Shown piece after piece: positions 49,526 to 60,156 of a DNA stretch of 64,000 nucleotides (within the stretch, counting starts at the first letter, position 1; each line of letters begins with the position of its first letter). Source of the stretch: Bimuria novae-zelandiae CBS 107.79 (lineage: Eukaryota > Ascomycota > Dothideomycetes > Pleosporales > Didymosphaeriaceae); the NCBI GenBank assembly GCA_010015655.1, contig ML976675.1, forward strand, positions 248,001 to 312,000, read 5' to 3'. A program made the translations under genes and the position numbers. The notes below the pieces were generated by a model, which was not told the DNA's origin, did no database searches, and worked only from the letters and a program-made list of their open reading frames with translations.

Positions 49526-49970
49526 TGTTATGAGGTGCACTCGCTTGGTCCGATCCGGGTTAGGGCGGTAAGGTAATGAGGCGTCTCACGGGTTATTCAA
49601 TGGTACGAGTTGATGCGACAATTAAGCGCGGTTGAACAATCTAATCTTATAGCGAATAAGATAACTATCAGTCTGTATAGGAGAAGGTACTCGCACAGAA
49701 GATATTTCAGTTGACTACAAGGAGCGTATAAAGGAAACCATCCTGTATATATATCCTCCTTGTCCCATAGAGTCCCATGGTATCCCATATCCTAACCTTG
49801 TGGGATCCCATGGGATTTCCTGGGACGTCACGTGACCCTGGGTCACGTGGTCCCATAATATCCCATAGTCTTGGCGCCTGGGACAGCCTAGGACATTACG
49901 TAAGTCGGAGGTGGGGCCTGGTTGTCGTCATAAGGCCTGTCGTCCCACCGTCGACTTCTGGTCCGTAACA
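49526..49970 (-). repeat. Solo LTR, gypsy LTR family, antisense copy
   Basis: 445 bp, TGTTATGAGG to GTCCGTAACA, with target duplication TATAC (49521-49525 and 49971-49975). Reads as the exact reverse complement of 34825-35269, including the CACGTG sites and TATA box. No RIP signature. Confidence 0.9.
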
Positions 49971-50345
49971 TATACTAAAGTAGAAATAAGTTATAATTTA
50001 TAAATTAATTACTTATTAAGAGCTTTATAGAGGTTGTTGCCTAGTTTAGCTTTATTATAGATTATAAGTATTAAAACGTAAGTATTAAAATAATAAAAAG
50101 TAAAAAATAGCATGCCACTATAATTATTAATTAGTATAAAATAAGTATATTATAAAGTATTATAAAAGTACTAGGCTTATAACTATTACGTATAGTTAAC
50201 TTTAATTAGGGAGCTTATAAATAAAGTCTATTAAGGAGAGGAAGCTTTACTAAGACACTAAGCTATTTAGGGGTTTAGGGGATCGCGTGCTTGGCTGCTT
50301 GGCTGCTTAGATCAACCCTAGCTAGCGCAGAAAGCTCTAGCAAGG

Positions 50346-50740
50346 TGCCCTTTTGCAACAGCAATCTTAAGGACAGTGTTTTCGCTTAGCGTGATGCCTG
50401 GTTCCGCGCAGAGGTGCTGGACAGCTTCATGTACGCGATAAGTGCCAAATCGTATAATCTCATCCCGTAGCTTTGCGCTAAGTGTGGAGCCATTGCGCAC
50501 CTTTGGTGGGCGCACTTGAGGCCTTACTCTAGCTGCTGCCGCAAGTAATCCCTGCACAGAGTCGCCCTTTGCGAGGTTTTAGATGCGTCTGTACGCCTGT
50601 CCAGCAGCCGAGTCAGAGATGCCCAAATTGGCAGAGATTTCGGGGTAAGTAAGGCCATATTTTCGGCGGAGAACAACGATAGCACCTAATTAGGCGTCTG
50701 TAAAAGTAGGGGGACCTTTTTTGGTATAGAAATCGGTCAT
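50346..50740 (-). pseudogene. N-terminal part of mariner transposase (second element)
   Basis: From the ATG at 50740 the minus strand has a helix-turn-helix-like region interrupted by stops. A readable segment follows with VRNGSTLSAKLRDEIIRFGT, VHEAVQHLCAEPGITLSENT and LKIAVAKGHLARAF. It aligns with the transposase at 30525. The downstream DDE part lies beyond the interruption at 47304-47980 and 32150-32684, heavily mutated. Confidence 0.75.
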
Positions 50741-50860
50741 AGTGGGTGAGAAAGTAGAGGTCAAAGTAGTAGAGTTGACGCCATGAGGGACTCTGAAGAG
50801 ACTCGCTTAAAGTCTTGGCAGGTCACGTGACGCGCATGATTCTTGAGATTGCCCCTTGTA

Positions 50861-51182
50861 TCGGCCGTACTGACACATAGAAGCTTTCGAAGGCGAAGCC
50901 GTTATCGTAGGCGACGGCTTAATTTTCGCGGCAACATGCAGCTCCGAGGATTCGATCATCGTAAGCGATTCCGCAATGGCGCTGGCCTCGTTCGCGATGA
51001 CATAGTTGAATCGCTCAACATTTCAGGCACAGTCTCGGCACTGCGGTGCGGATGTTGCTTGACTTCGATGTGGGCGATTGGCAGAGTAGAGTATTGCGTG
51101 GTATTAGGATGTCCGCATTACTAGTGCTCGATGTTGAGACTAAAGGGTGGAGTTGGAGGATGTATGCATTTTGCGCAGGATA
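50861..51182. other. Unassigned GC-normal spacer between two transposons
   Basis: About 320 bp of normal composition between the right end of the second mariner and the next element. It includes CGAAGGCGAAGCCGTTATCG and a CGATTCGATC-like stretch. No gene recognised. Probably ancestral host DNA. Confidence 0.5.
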
Positions 51183-51339
51183 CAGGCCAGCCGACTGGTC
51201 AAAAAGCCAAGCCGACTGGTGGGGTCCAAGCGCCCTTGTGCCAAGCAGTCGGCCTGGCCCAGCAACCTAAGCAATAGTTTAGCTAAGCTTAACTAATAAA
51301 ATTTTTTTACTTTTTATTACACAACTTACACCTACTTCT

Positions 51340-54300
51340 CTATATAAAAAATCTACTATAACATCTATTATAAATAAATTTACTCTGCTAGATATTAAAG
51401 ACGCTTCTCTGTAGTAAGTCAGTCGGGAGATTAAAGAGTTTAATATAGTTGCATTAGAGGAAGAGGTAAATTAAGATAAATACGTTATAAACATGTTCTA
51501 AATATGTTTATAATATACAGAAATCTATTCTAGAGCTAATTCTGCTTACTACTGCGCAATTTAGATCTTTAATTACTATAGATCTTAAATTTGCACTAGA
51601 ATTACCTAAATATCTAACTACTTATAAGAATAGATATACATATTGTGTTAATACTATAAAAGTTACGGATATTAAGCACGCCTTAGTAAGTACATGTAAT
51701 TATGTTACTAACATGTTTAGAACGTGTTCTAATTGTAGTTTAGGTACAATATAGCTAGAGCTAAATCTATAGCCCTATAATAGCAACCTCGCCTTTCTTA
51801 AATTAAGCTCGAGGAAAGAAATAGAAGATGCGTTGTAGTAGGGTTCTCTATTATAAATATCTTTATAACACATTACAAGCGCTATCACACTTAACTATAA
51901 CTAAATAAATATAGGCTCTAATCCAAAACCTCCGTGAGAATATTAATAGCTCTAACCTAGGTCTAATTTAACGAGATACAAACGCGTTCGTAACGTGTTT
52001 AATACATATTATAAAGATACTAACTATTAAATATAGCTTATTCTAAAGCCTATAAAGAAGGTTTTAGTAACGTATTACATGTGTATCTTAGCATGCAACA
52101 TGCCAATTAGAATTACGTTTAATAAAATAGATAGTAAGTAAATAATATAACTTATAGCACGTTCTTAACGGATTCTAAACACGTTAGGATTTGAATAGGC
52201 AGGTACAATACTATCTATGCTGCTGGAACTACGCTGTATAATATACGACCCCTTATTTGCTAAAGCTATTATTAGCTATTACAAGATATAACATTTCCTA
52301 TTTACAGGAATTACTGTCTTCTAGCAATAGAACAAATAGCGCTAATACTAGTTGTTATATTATTAAACAGCGAAGCTGTAGGAGGAAGACTTATAGTAGG
52401 CTCTTTAACGTTTCTTAACGTTTTCTTAACATTCTCCTAATATATCCTTAATGTATTGTTAATGCGTTTCTAACGTGTTAGGTAGGCGTTAATTATCTAC
52501 AAGGAGCTAGAAAACTTATCGTTACACCCTATAACGTTGTTTTCTATATATTTATTCTAAAGGACCTTATCACTACACTATACGTTCTTCTAACTTTATT
52601 TAGAGAGTATTTACATCCACCACCGCCACTAAACAAGCTACTAGAATCTATTATTTAAGAGATAGTAGAGCTAGTAAATTACGTAAGAGATCCTGGGCTA
52701 ATAACTAGTAAAACCCTTTATAATAGGTTTAGATTATATTCTTAATATTACTATAGGCTTATTCCTTCGTAGTCTTTTACTAAAATAATACTACTATTAG
52801 AATAATGCAAGGACTCTCTCCGACCTTTACATATCTATTAATAATCTTGATTGAATATTATCTATTATACGTAAGCAACAGATTACGTATTAGCTAGAGG
52901 GAAAGGATTTTGCAGGTGTAGTATTTAAGTATAAGTAAAGGCATAAGAACGCGATAGATGTAGATATAACCGCTTTAGAACATGTTATAAATAACTTGCT
53001 AACCTATTTTAGGGTTATATCTAAGGCATATATAATAACTCCTTAGGAGTTTAAATTATTTGCTTTACAAAAAGATAAGCTAAAATCCTTATATAATAAG
53101 AGACTTTCGAAGTTGATGTTTCCTTTAAGAGGATTAAGCAACGTAACCTTAACAAGATAATTATTAAAAAAATTTTAAGGTAATATAAAAAAAGTAATTA
53201 TTTTATTTTACTTTTCTTAACCTGTTAATAATATATCTTTAACATGTTTTAGTTATTACACTTGCTCGAGTGTATCTTAAAAACTAAGATAAGGAAAGCT
53301 ACTTCAAGGCGTTCTAAAGACTTTTTAATTATGTTACGAAAGTCTTAGGCTAAAGGCTATCTTGGTCTTACATTTCTCCTAGTTAAGATTATAGTTTCAC
53401 GACAATTGCCCTTAATATGCATGGTGGTTAATTCCTAGGTAAGTATTAGCTCTTAACGTGTTTGTAACGTACCCTGAATGTGTTGTGAAAGGGTTTAGAA
53501 AATATCTATAATTAATTAACCTACAAGCTCGACCACCTGCATGGCATATATAAAGAATAGTAATATTCTGCCTTATCTACTTCTTTAGAAGTATAAATAC
53601 GCTTGCAGCTAGAAATTATAAGCTTTAAATACAGATAAAGTTATTATTATCCTGCTAAAGTTAAACTAACTATAACCACCTTTATTAATTATTAATTGGT
53701 AAGTAACTAATTCTAAATATTTACAGAACATCTTATTAACGTGTTCTAGACTATAAAGATAGCCCTATTAAAGAGTAGGCGAGATATAAGCGTCACCTAC
53801 TTATTACTAGAGGGATTAACAAAGCATGTTCGTTTATAAAACCTAAAGTATTTTTAGTTCTACGCTATTATATAAATGCTGTTAAGCAAAGTGTAAATAA
53901 GTCAAATATTACAGGTAAGAAGCTAAAAATTTTAGCAGTAATTCTAAAGTAACATATCTTTAACTTGTTCTTAACATGTTGCTAACATAATTATAGTAGA
54001 GAAAAACTTAACTAATAGGATGTTAAGCAGTTTAATGCTTGGCAAGGCTTTAGAATATTTTATATTTAAAGGGATATATCTCTTAAAGCTTAATTTTAGC
54101 AGGCACATGCTCGTGAGAGTATGTATTATTTATAGAACACGTTTTAAACACGTAGAGAACAGGTTTAATATAATTTTAGAATAGCGACGCGTCCAAACTC
54201 TTATAGAACTGCAAGAAGCTATAGCTAGTCTAGATACAGTCTTGCATAGAGCATCTTCAAGCGGTATTGTACGACGTAGGAGCTCACGGCATAGCTCACG

Positions 54301-54530
54301 AGCTAGTTCTTCTTCAAGATCGAGTTCACAAAGACCACATATAAGGTAAGAATAACACCTTCAGAACACCTCTATAATGAGATACTAACACGTTGTAGCA
54401 CAGTGAAGCGCATGTCCTAGCAAGAGATAGAGGAGCGAAGGCAGCGAATTAAACTAGAAATACTTAAAACTTAGCTTAAAGCGCAGCAGTAGGCTATTAA
54501 GGAAAAAGAACTAGATCTACTAGAAAGATA
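51340..54530 (+). pseudogene. Intron-rich transposon gene, RIP-decayed, family unknown
   Basis: Open segments alternate with intron-like pieces. Readable coding includes NKFTLLDIKDASLQ, then stops at former Gln codons, then SREIKEFNIVALEEE before a donor at 51466. Near the end it reads LQEAIASLDTVLHRASSSG, a Ser/Arg-rich stretch, and a coiled-coil-like EIEERRQRIKLEILKT. Introns with GT donors and AG acceptors can be drawn at 51466-51520, 51686-51738, 52134-52187, 52396-52481, 53180-53252, 53439-53498, 53699-53749, 54119-54179 and 54346-54403. Most contain an AACRYGTT-like unit repeated every 11 bp. No catalytic motif was recognised. Confidence 0.6.
52404..52480 (+). repeat. Seven tandem 11-bp units inside a putative intron
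   Basis: In-phase units start at 52404, 52415, 52426, 52437, 52448, 52459 and 52470. The last is CTAACGTGTTA, and the consensus is about YTAAYRTRTTY. A shorter array with TAAC at 53950, 53961, 53972 and 53983 has the same period. Confidence 0.85.
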
Positions 54531-54694
54531 GTAGTAGTTATAGCTTAATAACTAATATAGTTAGAATATATAATTTTTTATTAGTTAGGCTTAGCTAACC
54601 TATCGCTTAGGTTGCTAGGCTAAGCCAACTGCTTGGCACAAGGGCGCTTGGACCCCACCAGTCGGCTTGGCTTTTTGACCAGTCGGCCGACCTG

Positions 54695-55074
54695 TAGGCT
54701 CGCATTTGCGTTGTTCAGTACGTCACGTGAATTGCAACGGCCCGAGCCCCACATGGTGGCTACGAGCCATCCGCGGAAGCTCATCCATCTCCTGCATCTT
54801 TTCGTACACCTGTACAACCTTCTCTTCCCATATCCGTCAGATTCAAAATTTAGTCTAAATCATCTGCTTTTTGTATCACACCTATGTATTCCTAAGTACC
54901 CTAAGTAACTTGAAGAGCGATCTGCCACCCGACATCAATCAAAGACCTCAGATCTCGAACAACAAATGATCCATACGTGATATATTTACAAGAACTGCAA
55001 TCTTACCAGATGCTATGGGCACCCCTAATCACTTAAGCGACTCTCTACTCGTCGTGTTTGGGGTGACGCTGCCA
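54695..55074. other. 3' flank of the GH114 gene next to the transposon
   Basis: Composition returns to normal immediately outside the terminal repeat. No gene seen. Confidence 0.5.
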
Positions 55075-56229
55075 TCAAAGCTGCACGTCCTCGTCCTCTT
55101 CATCGTCTTCCTCTTCTTCGTCAACGTCCTCATCCTCGCCTTCTTCATACTCCCCCTCCTCTTCATTCTCTTCTTCTTCATCACCGGTTTCAGGAGTAGG
55201 GTCAGCAGTAGCCTCAGGCAGGGCAGCAGAATACGAACTCCCAAGTGTGCCCGATGCCGACGTGACAGCCGGAGCCGCTGGAAGAGACGGCGTCTGCGCC
55301 GGAGCCAGGACAGACGTCGAACTTGCGATGGCCGGCTGAGCTAGTGCAGCCGTCGATGCCGAGGGAGACGAGGCCTTCGCCGCCTCGCAGGCCCCGCCCA
55401 GCGTGTTCAAGGCTTGATCTTCCGGCTTGATCAAGATGGACATTTTCACGCCGGCAGGATTGGCGCAGTTGTCGCCTCCGTACTCGATGGCGAACACGGC
55501 CTTGTTGGCCGCCGTGAGAGGCTTGTACCTGTCGCACTCGTTGTACTCGTGGCACTGCTCGTTGACGGCGAACTGGATGACGTCGATGACATCGGGGATG
55601 AGATCTAGCGCGTTCTTGAGGCCGATGGCGAGCCCGTTGCTCGCCGCCTCCTGCGCGAGAAACTTGACATAGTCAACGTAGGCGCTCTGCTCGTATCCGA
55701 ACCCGTCCTGGTTATCGCCCTGCCAGAGTTAGAGTTGTGTCGAGAACATGCGATAGAGGGGACATACGAATCCATCGACATTGTCAGGGTCGACGGCATT
55801 GCATCCTTTGGTTGCCGCGAGCTTGATCCTCTCCTTCATGATGCTCCTCACATTGGCGCTCTTAACGTTCACCCAGTTCTCACCCTCCCACCCTTCGAGA
55901 CCCTGCCCGTAGTCGCTAGCAGTGAACTTGTCCGCATCCTCGCGCCAATCTTCGCGAGAGCCAGCGCTGAAGTAGCAGATAACCTGCTTGTTCTGATCCT
56001 TCAAGCTTTTTATGATGGATGCGTCGTTGTCGAAAAGGTCAATGTCGATGACCGCAACGTTGGCACTCTCAGTGCTGCCCAGATTGCTCAAATCGATATT
56101 GCCCTTGTTCAAAAGAATATCCCACGACTGCCCAGCCGGAAACGAAGCGACCTCGCGGCGCTGCGCCTGCGGGTGGGAAGCTGCGAGGCTAACGGAGCCG
56201 CTCAGGGCAATCGCCAATGCGGAACGCAT
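55075..56229 (-). CDS. Secreted GH114-type glycosidase (endo-alpha-1,4-polygalactosaminidase family) with acidic tail
   Basis: Likely acts on galactosaminogalactan-type polymer outside the cell. ATG 56229 starts a signal peptide (MRSALAIALSGSVSLAASHP). The TIM-barrel part has SWDILLNKGNID, AVIDIDLFDND, QVICYFSAGSREDWR and NAVDPDNVDGF, where the Asp cluster is the family's hallmark. An intron near 55722-55770 joins DGF to GDNQDGFGYEQSAYVDYVKF, followed by LAIGLKNALDLIPD and CHEYNEC. After the domain comes an Ala/Ser/Pro linker and about 40 almost wholly Asp/Glu residues to the stop. The tail is unusual. The gene is otherwise complete. Confidence 0.88.
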
Positions 56230-57550
56230 AATGCTAAAGAGCGCTGCTCGTAAATTTTCTTAGAGTAACAACACCCAGAAATGAATGATAAGGTAGAGAG
56301 AGATACAACTTTACGAATGAGCGAAAGTAATGAGCGACAGAAAGGACACTTAATAGGACGACTTGCTGGAGTACAGTGCACATCTAAGACATCGGCATGA
56401 GTCGTCCATATATGCGCCTGTTGTCGGACAATACTAGGATCTGCACAAACCTTAACCCAGTTTTATGCCATCCTACGGAATCCTCCTTGTATATGGGACA
56501 ACCATGTGGTTCGTTCCGGAGGAGGCGCAGTGCTACTCCAGGATCCTTTCATAAACGTTCAGACACTCGCATCGGTAAGCATGTCGCGCACACCTCCCTC
56601 AAGCAGAAAAAGGCACACCACAGCCTTACAGCACTATACGTCTAGTCCCCACAAACGCTCACAAATTCAAAAACTCCAGTTCCCATTTTCCAGAAAGACG
56701 CAAGTACCACTTTCAAAAAGTCCGACGGACGCCACTCGTGCGCTACAGTAAGCCCTACGGGGGCCAGAGCCCCAATTCCCGAGCACCGCCCTACCTACAT
56801 CTTCATCTTCCACCTCACAAGTAGCACGCAAATGCATCGGTCATAGCCTCAGACTGAGAATCTCACGTTGAGAAAACAGTACGGTATATAAAAATTCGCT
56901 ACTCCATCTCTCTCCAGCCCTCGTGGGCGCGCAAATGAAACCTAAAGCCAAGTAAGGATGGCAGGGCATCTCACGCGCGAGACATCCGTGCTCCCACGGC
57001 GCCCTGCCAATCTACCGCCGTTTCAAACCAAGTGCGCGGCGCGCGTGGAAAACAGCGTGGCTTCAGGTCACGCTTTTTGTATGTAATGCCAAGTTGACCT
57101 CGCATTACGTCGTTCTGGTATGTACCTTCGCATTCGAAAAACAGTATGCGTGCGCCTCGCACAATCTTTGACTTCATTATAATTTCCGACGCCATTTGCG
57201 TGCGAGACGATAGTTTTGGTTGTAGCTACTTGCTTTGCTCAAATCATTAATTTACTTTCCGTCAGGTTCCAAATGCGAACAATCCCCATATCAATACTAC
57301 GTCATGCAATGCCTCCATTTACACCAGTACACATACGCTCGTACACAAATAACAAGAGCACTAGCCCAAACAGTCCAAGAGATTGAGTATATTACGCAAA
57401 CATGCTCAGCCGCCATCACTACCCAACGTGGCACAGCACCACAAGTAATAGCCCGCAATGATTCAGTGGGTTCCAACAATATACAAGAAAGTGTAATAAT
57501 GATTTTGAGAGAAGAATGGCGACGGTAGTGGGCAAAACGCCAGCCACGGC
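56230..57550. other. Intergenic region
   Basis: About 1.3 kb between the GH114 start and the AA5 stop codon, presumably promoter and 3' UTR. Small open frames only. Nothing recognised. Confidence 0.5.
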
Positions 57551-60156
57551 TCACGAAACCTGCACGAATTGTCCAATAGCCGGGACATCGTCTACAAGCA
57601 CGTACACAACGTACGGACCCGCAGGAGCGACATTCTTATTCGGCGGCATTGTGACTGTGATGTTCTGGCTGGTGCTCCCCGCATTGAAGCCTGCTGCGTC
57701 GAGGAACAGCATGCGGTGGCCCATGTGCACCGAGTGCGTCACGAAACCACCATAGTACAATGAGACCTTGACAGCCTTGCAATCTTTAGGGGCGGTGAAC
57801 GAGATTGTGAAATTCGACTTATTCGCTGTCAAAGACTTGGAGGAGAGCTTGACGTCTGTGGGACGTGTGGGGTTGCCCTGGAGGTAAGGAGGCGTGTAGA
57901 TCTCGTTGCGGAACTCGGTGACGAAGGGGTCCTTCGTGGTGGATTTGAGAATGGGCATTTCCACGGGGTTGGAGCCAGAGATGAGCATGGTACCGTCGAG
58001 GAGAAGAAGGGAAACGCTGTGGTAGAGACGGGCGATGTCTGACCTGGGGCCTGTGGTGAAGCGCTTGCCAAGTGGTTGAGCTGGGTCGTAGATTAAGACT
58101 TCGTAGGAGGGCGAGCGGGCAACACCGAAACCTTGGGCGCCCTCTTGGGCACCGTTGAGCCATATGACGGTGCCGTCAGGGAGCAGAGTACCCTCGACCA
58201 TACCGCGACCCTCAGGCATAGCGTCCAACTCCCACGAAGGGTTCTCTGCCATTGGTTGCATTCGGCCGCAGGAAGGTTCGGCGGGCGCACTGATGTCCTG
58301 GTAGGGTCCGCCGCCGCAGATGATGATGTCCGCGCTCCAATTATTCTTGCTTGATAGGGGCAAAAGAACAGAGCCACCAGTATTGGGGTACGTGCGATAG
58401 CTGCCTGGCAAGTCGGGAAGCGCTCGGACCGCTTTTCCACCACCAACGTTGAATATTTCGGCAGATTTGGAGACGAACACGAAAAGGTTTCCATCATTTA
58501 GCAGGTGGAGGAAAGGGTACATGTAGTAAGGCTGGTTCTTGGAAAGTATCTCCATGTTGATGCTGATGCCTTGGGGAGAGCCGTCCGCATTGAGGATCTC
58601 GTAAGTGGGATTGTTATTCTCCGGCTTCGAGGGGTCAAGGCCGTTCAAGCTTCCGGATGCAACGAAAATCCTGTCATCGGGCATAATTTGAACAGAGGCG
58701 TACCAGCGAGCGGTATCAATCTCATCTCCTGGTTCGTCCCATGACTGGCCATCCAAGCTCGCGTCAGTAGCCGAGCGCTTCAAGAATCGGATTCCCTTGA
58801 ACCCATCCCCAACAGTGGGGTCGATGAAATCGAGAGGAGCATTTCCTCCAATAGACACGAAACGACCATCGGCCAAGAAGATACCACCGGAGCAGAACGC
58901 ATTCGTCTTGTAGGAAAGTGGAGTAAGCTTTTGCGTAACTGGATCCCACTCGGATGAGTATGCGTACTGTCCGTTGGGAAGCTTCAACTCGGTGTAGTTC
59001 TCAACCTTGTCCAAGAATACGACCTTGCCGTTTGGCATCAATCCAGCATGCATAGCAGGTACACCTGACCTTCCATACTTCTTGAGCGTACCGGGTTTCT
59101 CAGCTGCAGGAGCGGGGCTTGCTTTGGGTGCAGGAAGAACCGGACCGTTGAGACAAGGGCCAGACTGGCAACCCTCTCCGCAGTGTGACGTCATGTTACC
59201 ACAGTAGCCATACATGGAGCAGCAGGAGCCTTGAGGCCAATCACCACAGACAGTGTTGCCGAAGTTAGCGCCACAACTGCCATCGATAGTAGCCTTGCCA
59301 GTCGGTTCTGCGGCCGAAGTCGAAGGTATTCCAAGCACAGGTTCGCCGGACGTCGTGGTAGATGGGGGTCGGGTAGCGGACGCGCTCTGGGCTGGGGCGG
59401 TCGTGGATGGGGGCGCAGCGTCTTTGCAGCCGTTTTGGCAGCCATTTTCAACTAAGCAATGACTGTCTGTAGAACCGCAATATCTTCATATTATGAGTAA
59501 AGGGCGATGTGTAAGGAAACGAGGCAACATACCCATATGTCGAACAGCAACCTCCATATTCGCTGTTAGGATCACAAGTGGCGTCTCCGAAGTCTTTACC
59601 GCATCGCCCATCATTACGAGGAGCAGCCCCGCTGACCGACTTAGATGTCAACGGAGTCTCTGCGGAAGAGCCGCCAGTGCTTGTACATTTGCCTGAAAGG
59701 CAGCCCTCGCCGCAATGTGCCTCTGTGCTTCCACACTGGGCGCATTAGCACTTGAACGAGCAATCATTGGAGCAAACTTACCCATCCGTACTGACTGCAA
59801 CATGCTCCGTCGTACACTATGCTATTCGGGTCGCACAGAAGATTATCATGCGCCGGACCACATTGCCCGTCAGCAGAATACTTTTGGTTCTGCCTCTTCA
59901 CTGGAGCACGGCCAACAAAAGACCGCGACACTTGTTGCAGATTGCTCTCGTTAAATTCGCAACTGCGACTAGTCAGGGACGGTTAAGGTAATTTGGACGG
60001 TTGAGCCTACACGTCGCCTTCGGCGCAATGTTGACCTGTTAGGCATTTCATGTCTTGGTGTTGAGTGTAATTACATGATGGGTTGACCCAATGGAAATTA
60101 ATATTGGCAGTCGCAAGACTCGCGAAGGCGCCCGCGGTCAGAAGAGCGGCCCTCAT
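57551..60156 (-). CDS. Glyoxal-oxidase-like copper radical oxidase (AA5_1) with three chitin-binding modules
   Basis: Secreted copper radical oxidase that would oxidise aldehydes to acids with hydrogen peroxide release. ATG 60156 gives a signal peptide (MRAALLTAGAFASLATANI). Exons at the 5' end encode three CBM18/ChtBD1 cysteine modules: GQCGPAHDNLLCDPNS with CCSQYGW; GRCGKDFGDATCDPNS with CCSTYGY; and GSCGANFGNTVCGDWP with CCSMYGYCG. Thr/Ser/Pro linkers separate them. The catalytic domain (57551-59100) has the radical Cys in NAFCSGGIF, the Tyr in DTARWYASVQ, the Tyr-His pair in DIARLYHSVS and a copper His in VTHSVHMGHRM. All expected ligands are present. The C-terminal domain ends with a DUF1929-like fold. 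Probably acts at the fungal or a chitinous wall. Confidence 0.92.

Larger units (their letters stand above)
47981..50345. repeat. About 165-bp direct repeats flanking an unassigned insert in the second mariner
   Basis: Left copy is about 47981-48140 and right copy about 50178-50345. Both contain AGTCTATTAAGGAGAGGAAG and a CTAGCTAGCG-type string. The left copy is far more AT-shifted. The mariner at 30384 lacks this sequence at the equivalent place. Between the copies lie about 2 kb of unassigned DNA, including a solo LTR and a less mutated island (about 48830-49200). It could be an insertion with terminal direct repeats or an internal duplication. Confidence 0.5.
32150..50858 (-). mobile_element. 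Second Tc1/mariner transposon, split by nested insertions
   Basis: The minus-strand element is defined by matching terminal inverted repeats. The right end reads CAAGGGGCAATCTCAAGAAT on the minus strand from 50858 (TA at 50859-50860). The left end carries the same sequence with C for T from 32150. About 36 of 37 bases agree. The 3' part of the element is 32150-32684 and the rest resumes at 47304, because an LTR/copia/gypsy stack was inserted (TSD GATAT). A second interruption lies between about 48141 and 50177. The left flank shows TT where a TA would be expected. Reassembled, the element would be about 1.7 kb, as for the neighbour at 30384. Confidence 0.75.
51183..54694 (+). mobile_element. 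Unclassified DNA transposon with 119-bp terminal inverted repeats
   Basis: 3512 bp. Left repeat is 51183-51301 and right repeat 54576-54694. They match at about 110 of 119 positions by eye, beginning CAGG and sharing GCCGACTGGTCAAAAAGCC and GTGGGGTCCAAGCGCCCTTG. TA stands on both outer sides, which may be a 2-bp target duplication; no 8-bp duplication is seen. The repeats hold several copies of GCCGAC/GTCGGC. The outer 100 bp are GC-normal and the interior is very AT-rich. The interior reads as a spliced gene on the plus strand. I could not place it in a superfamily. Confidence 0.8.

Noticed and set aside
51183..54694. Starship-type captain or Crypton element
   Set aside because: Long terminal inverted repeats and no tyrosine-recombinase motif argue against it.
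30384..54694. Centromere or telomere-proximal tract
   Set aside because: The AT-richness is explained by mutated transposons, and no telomere repeat is present.
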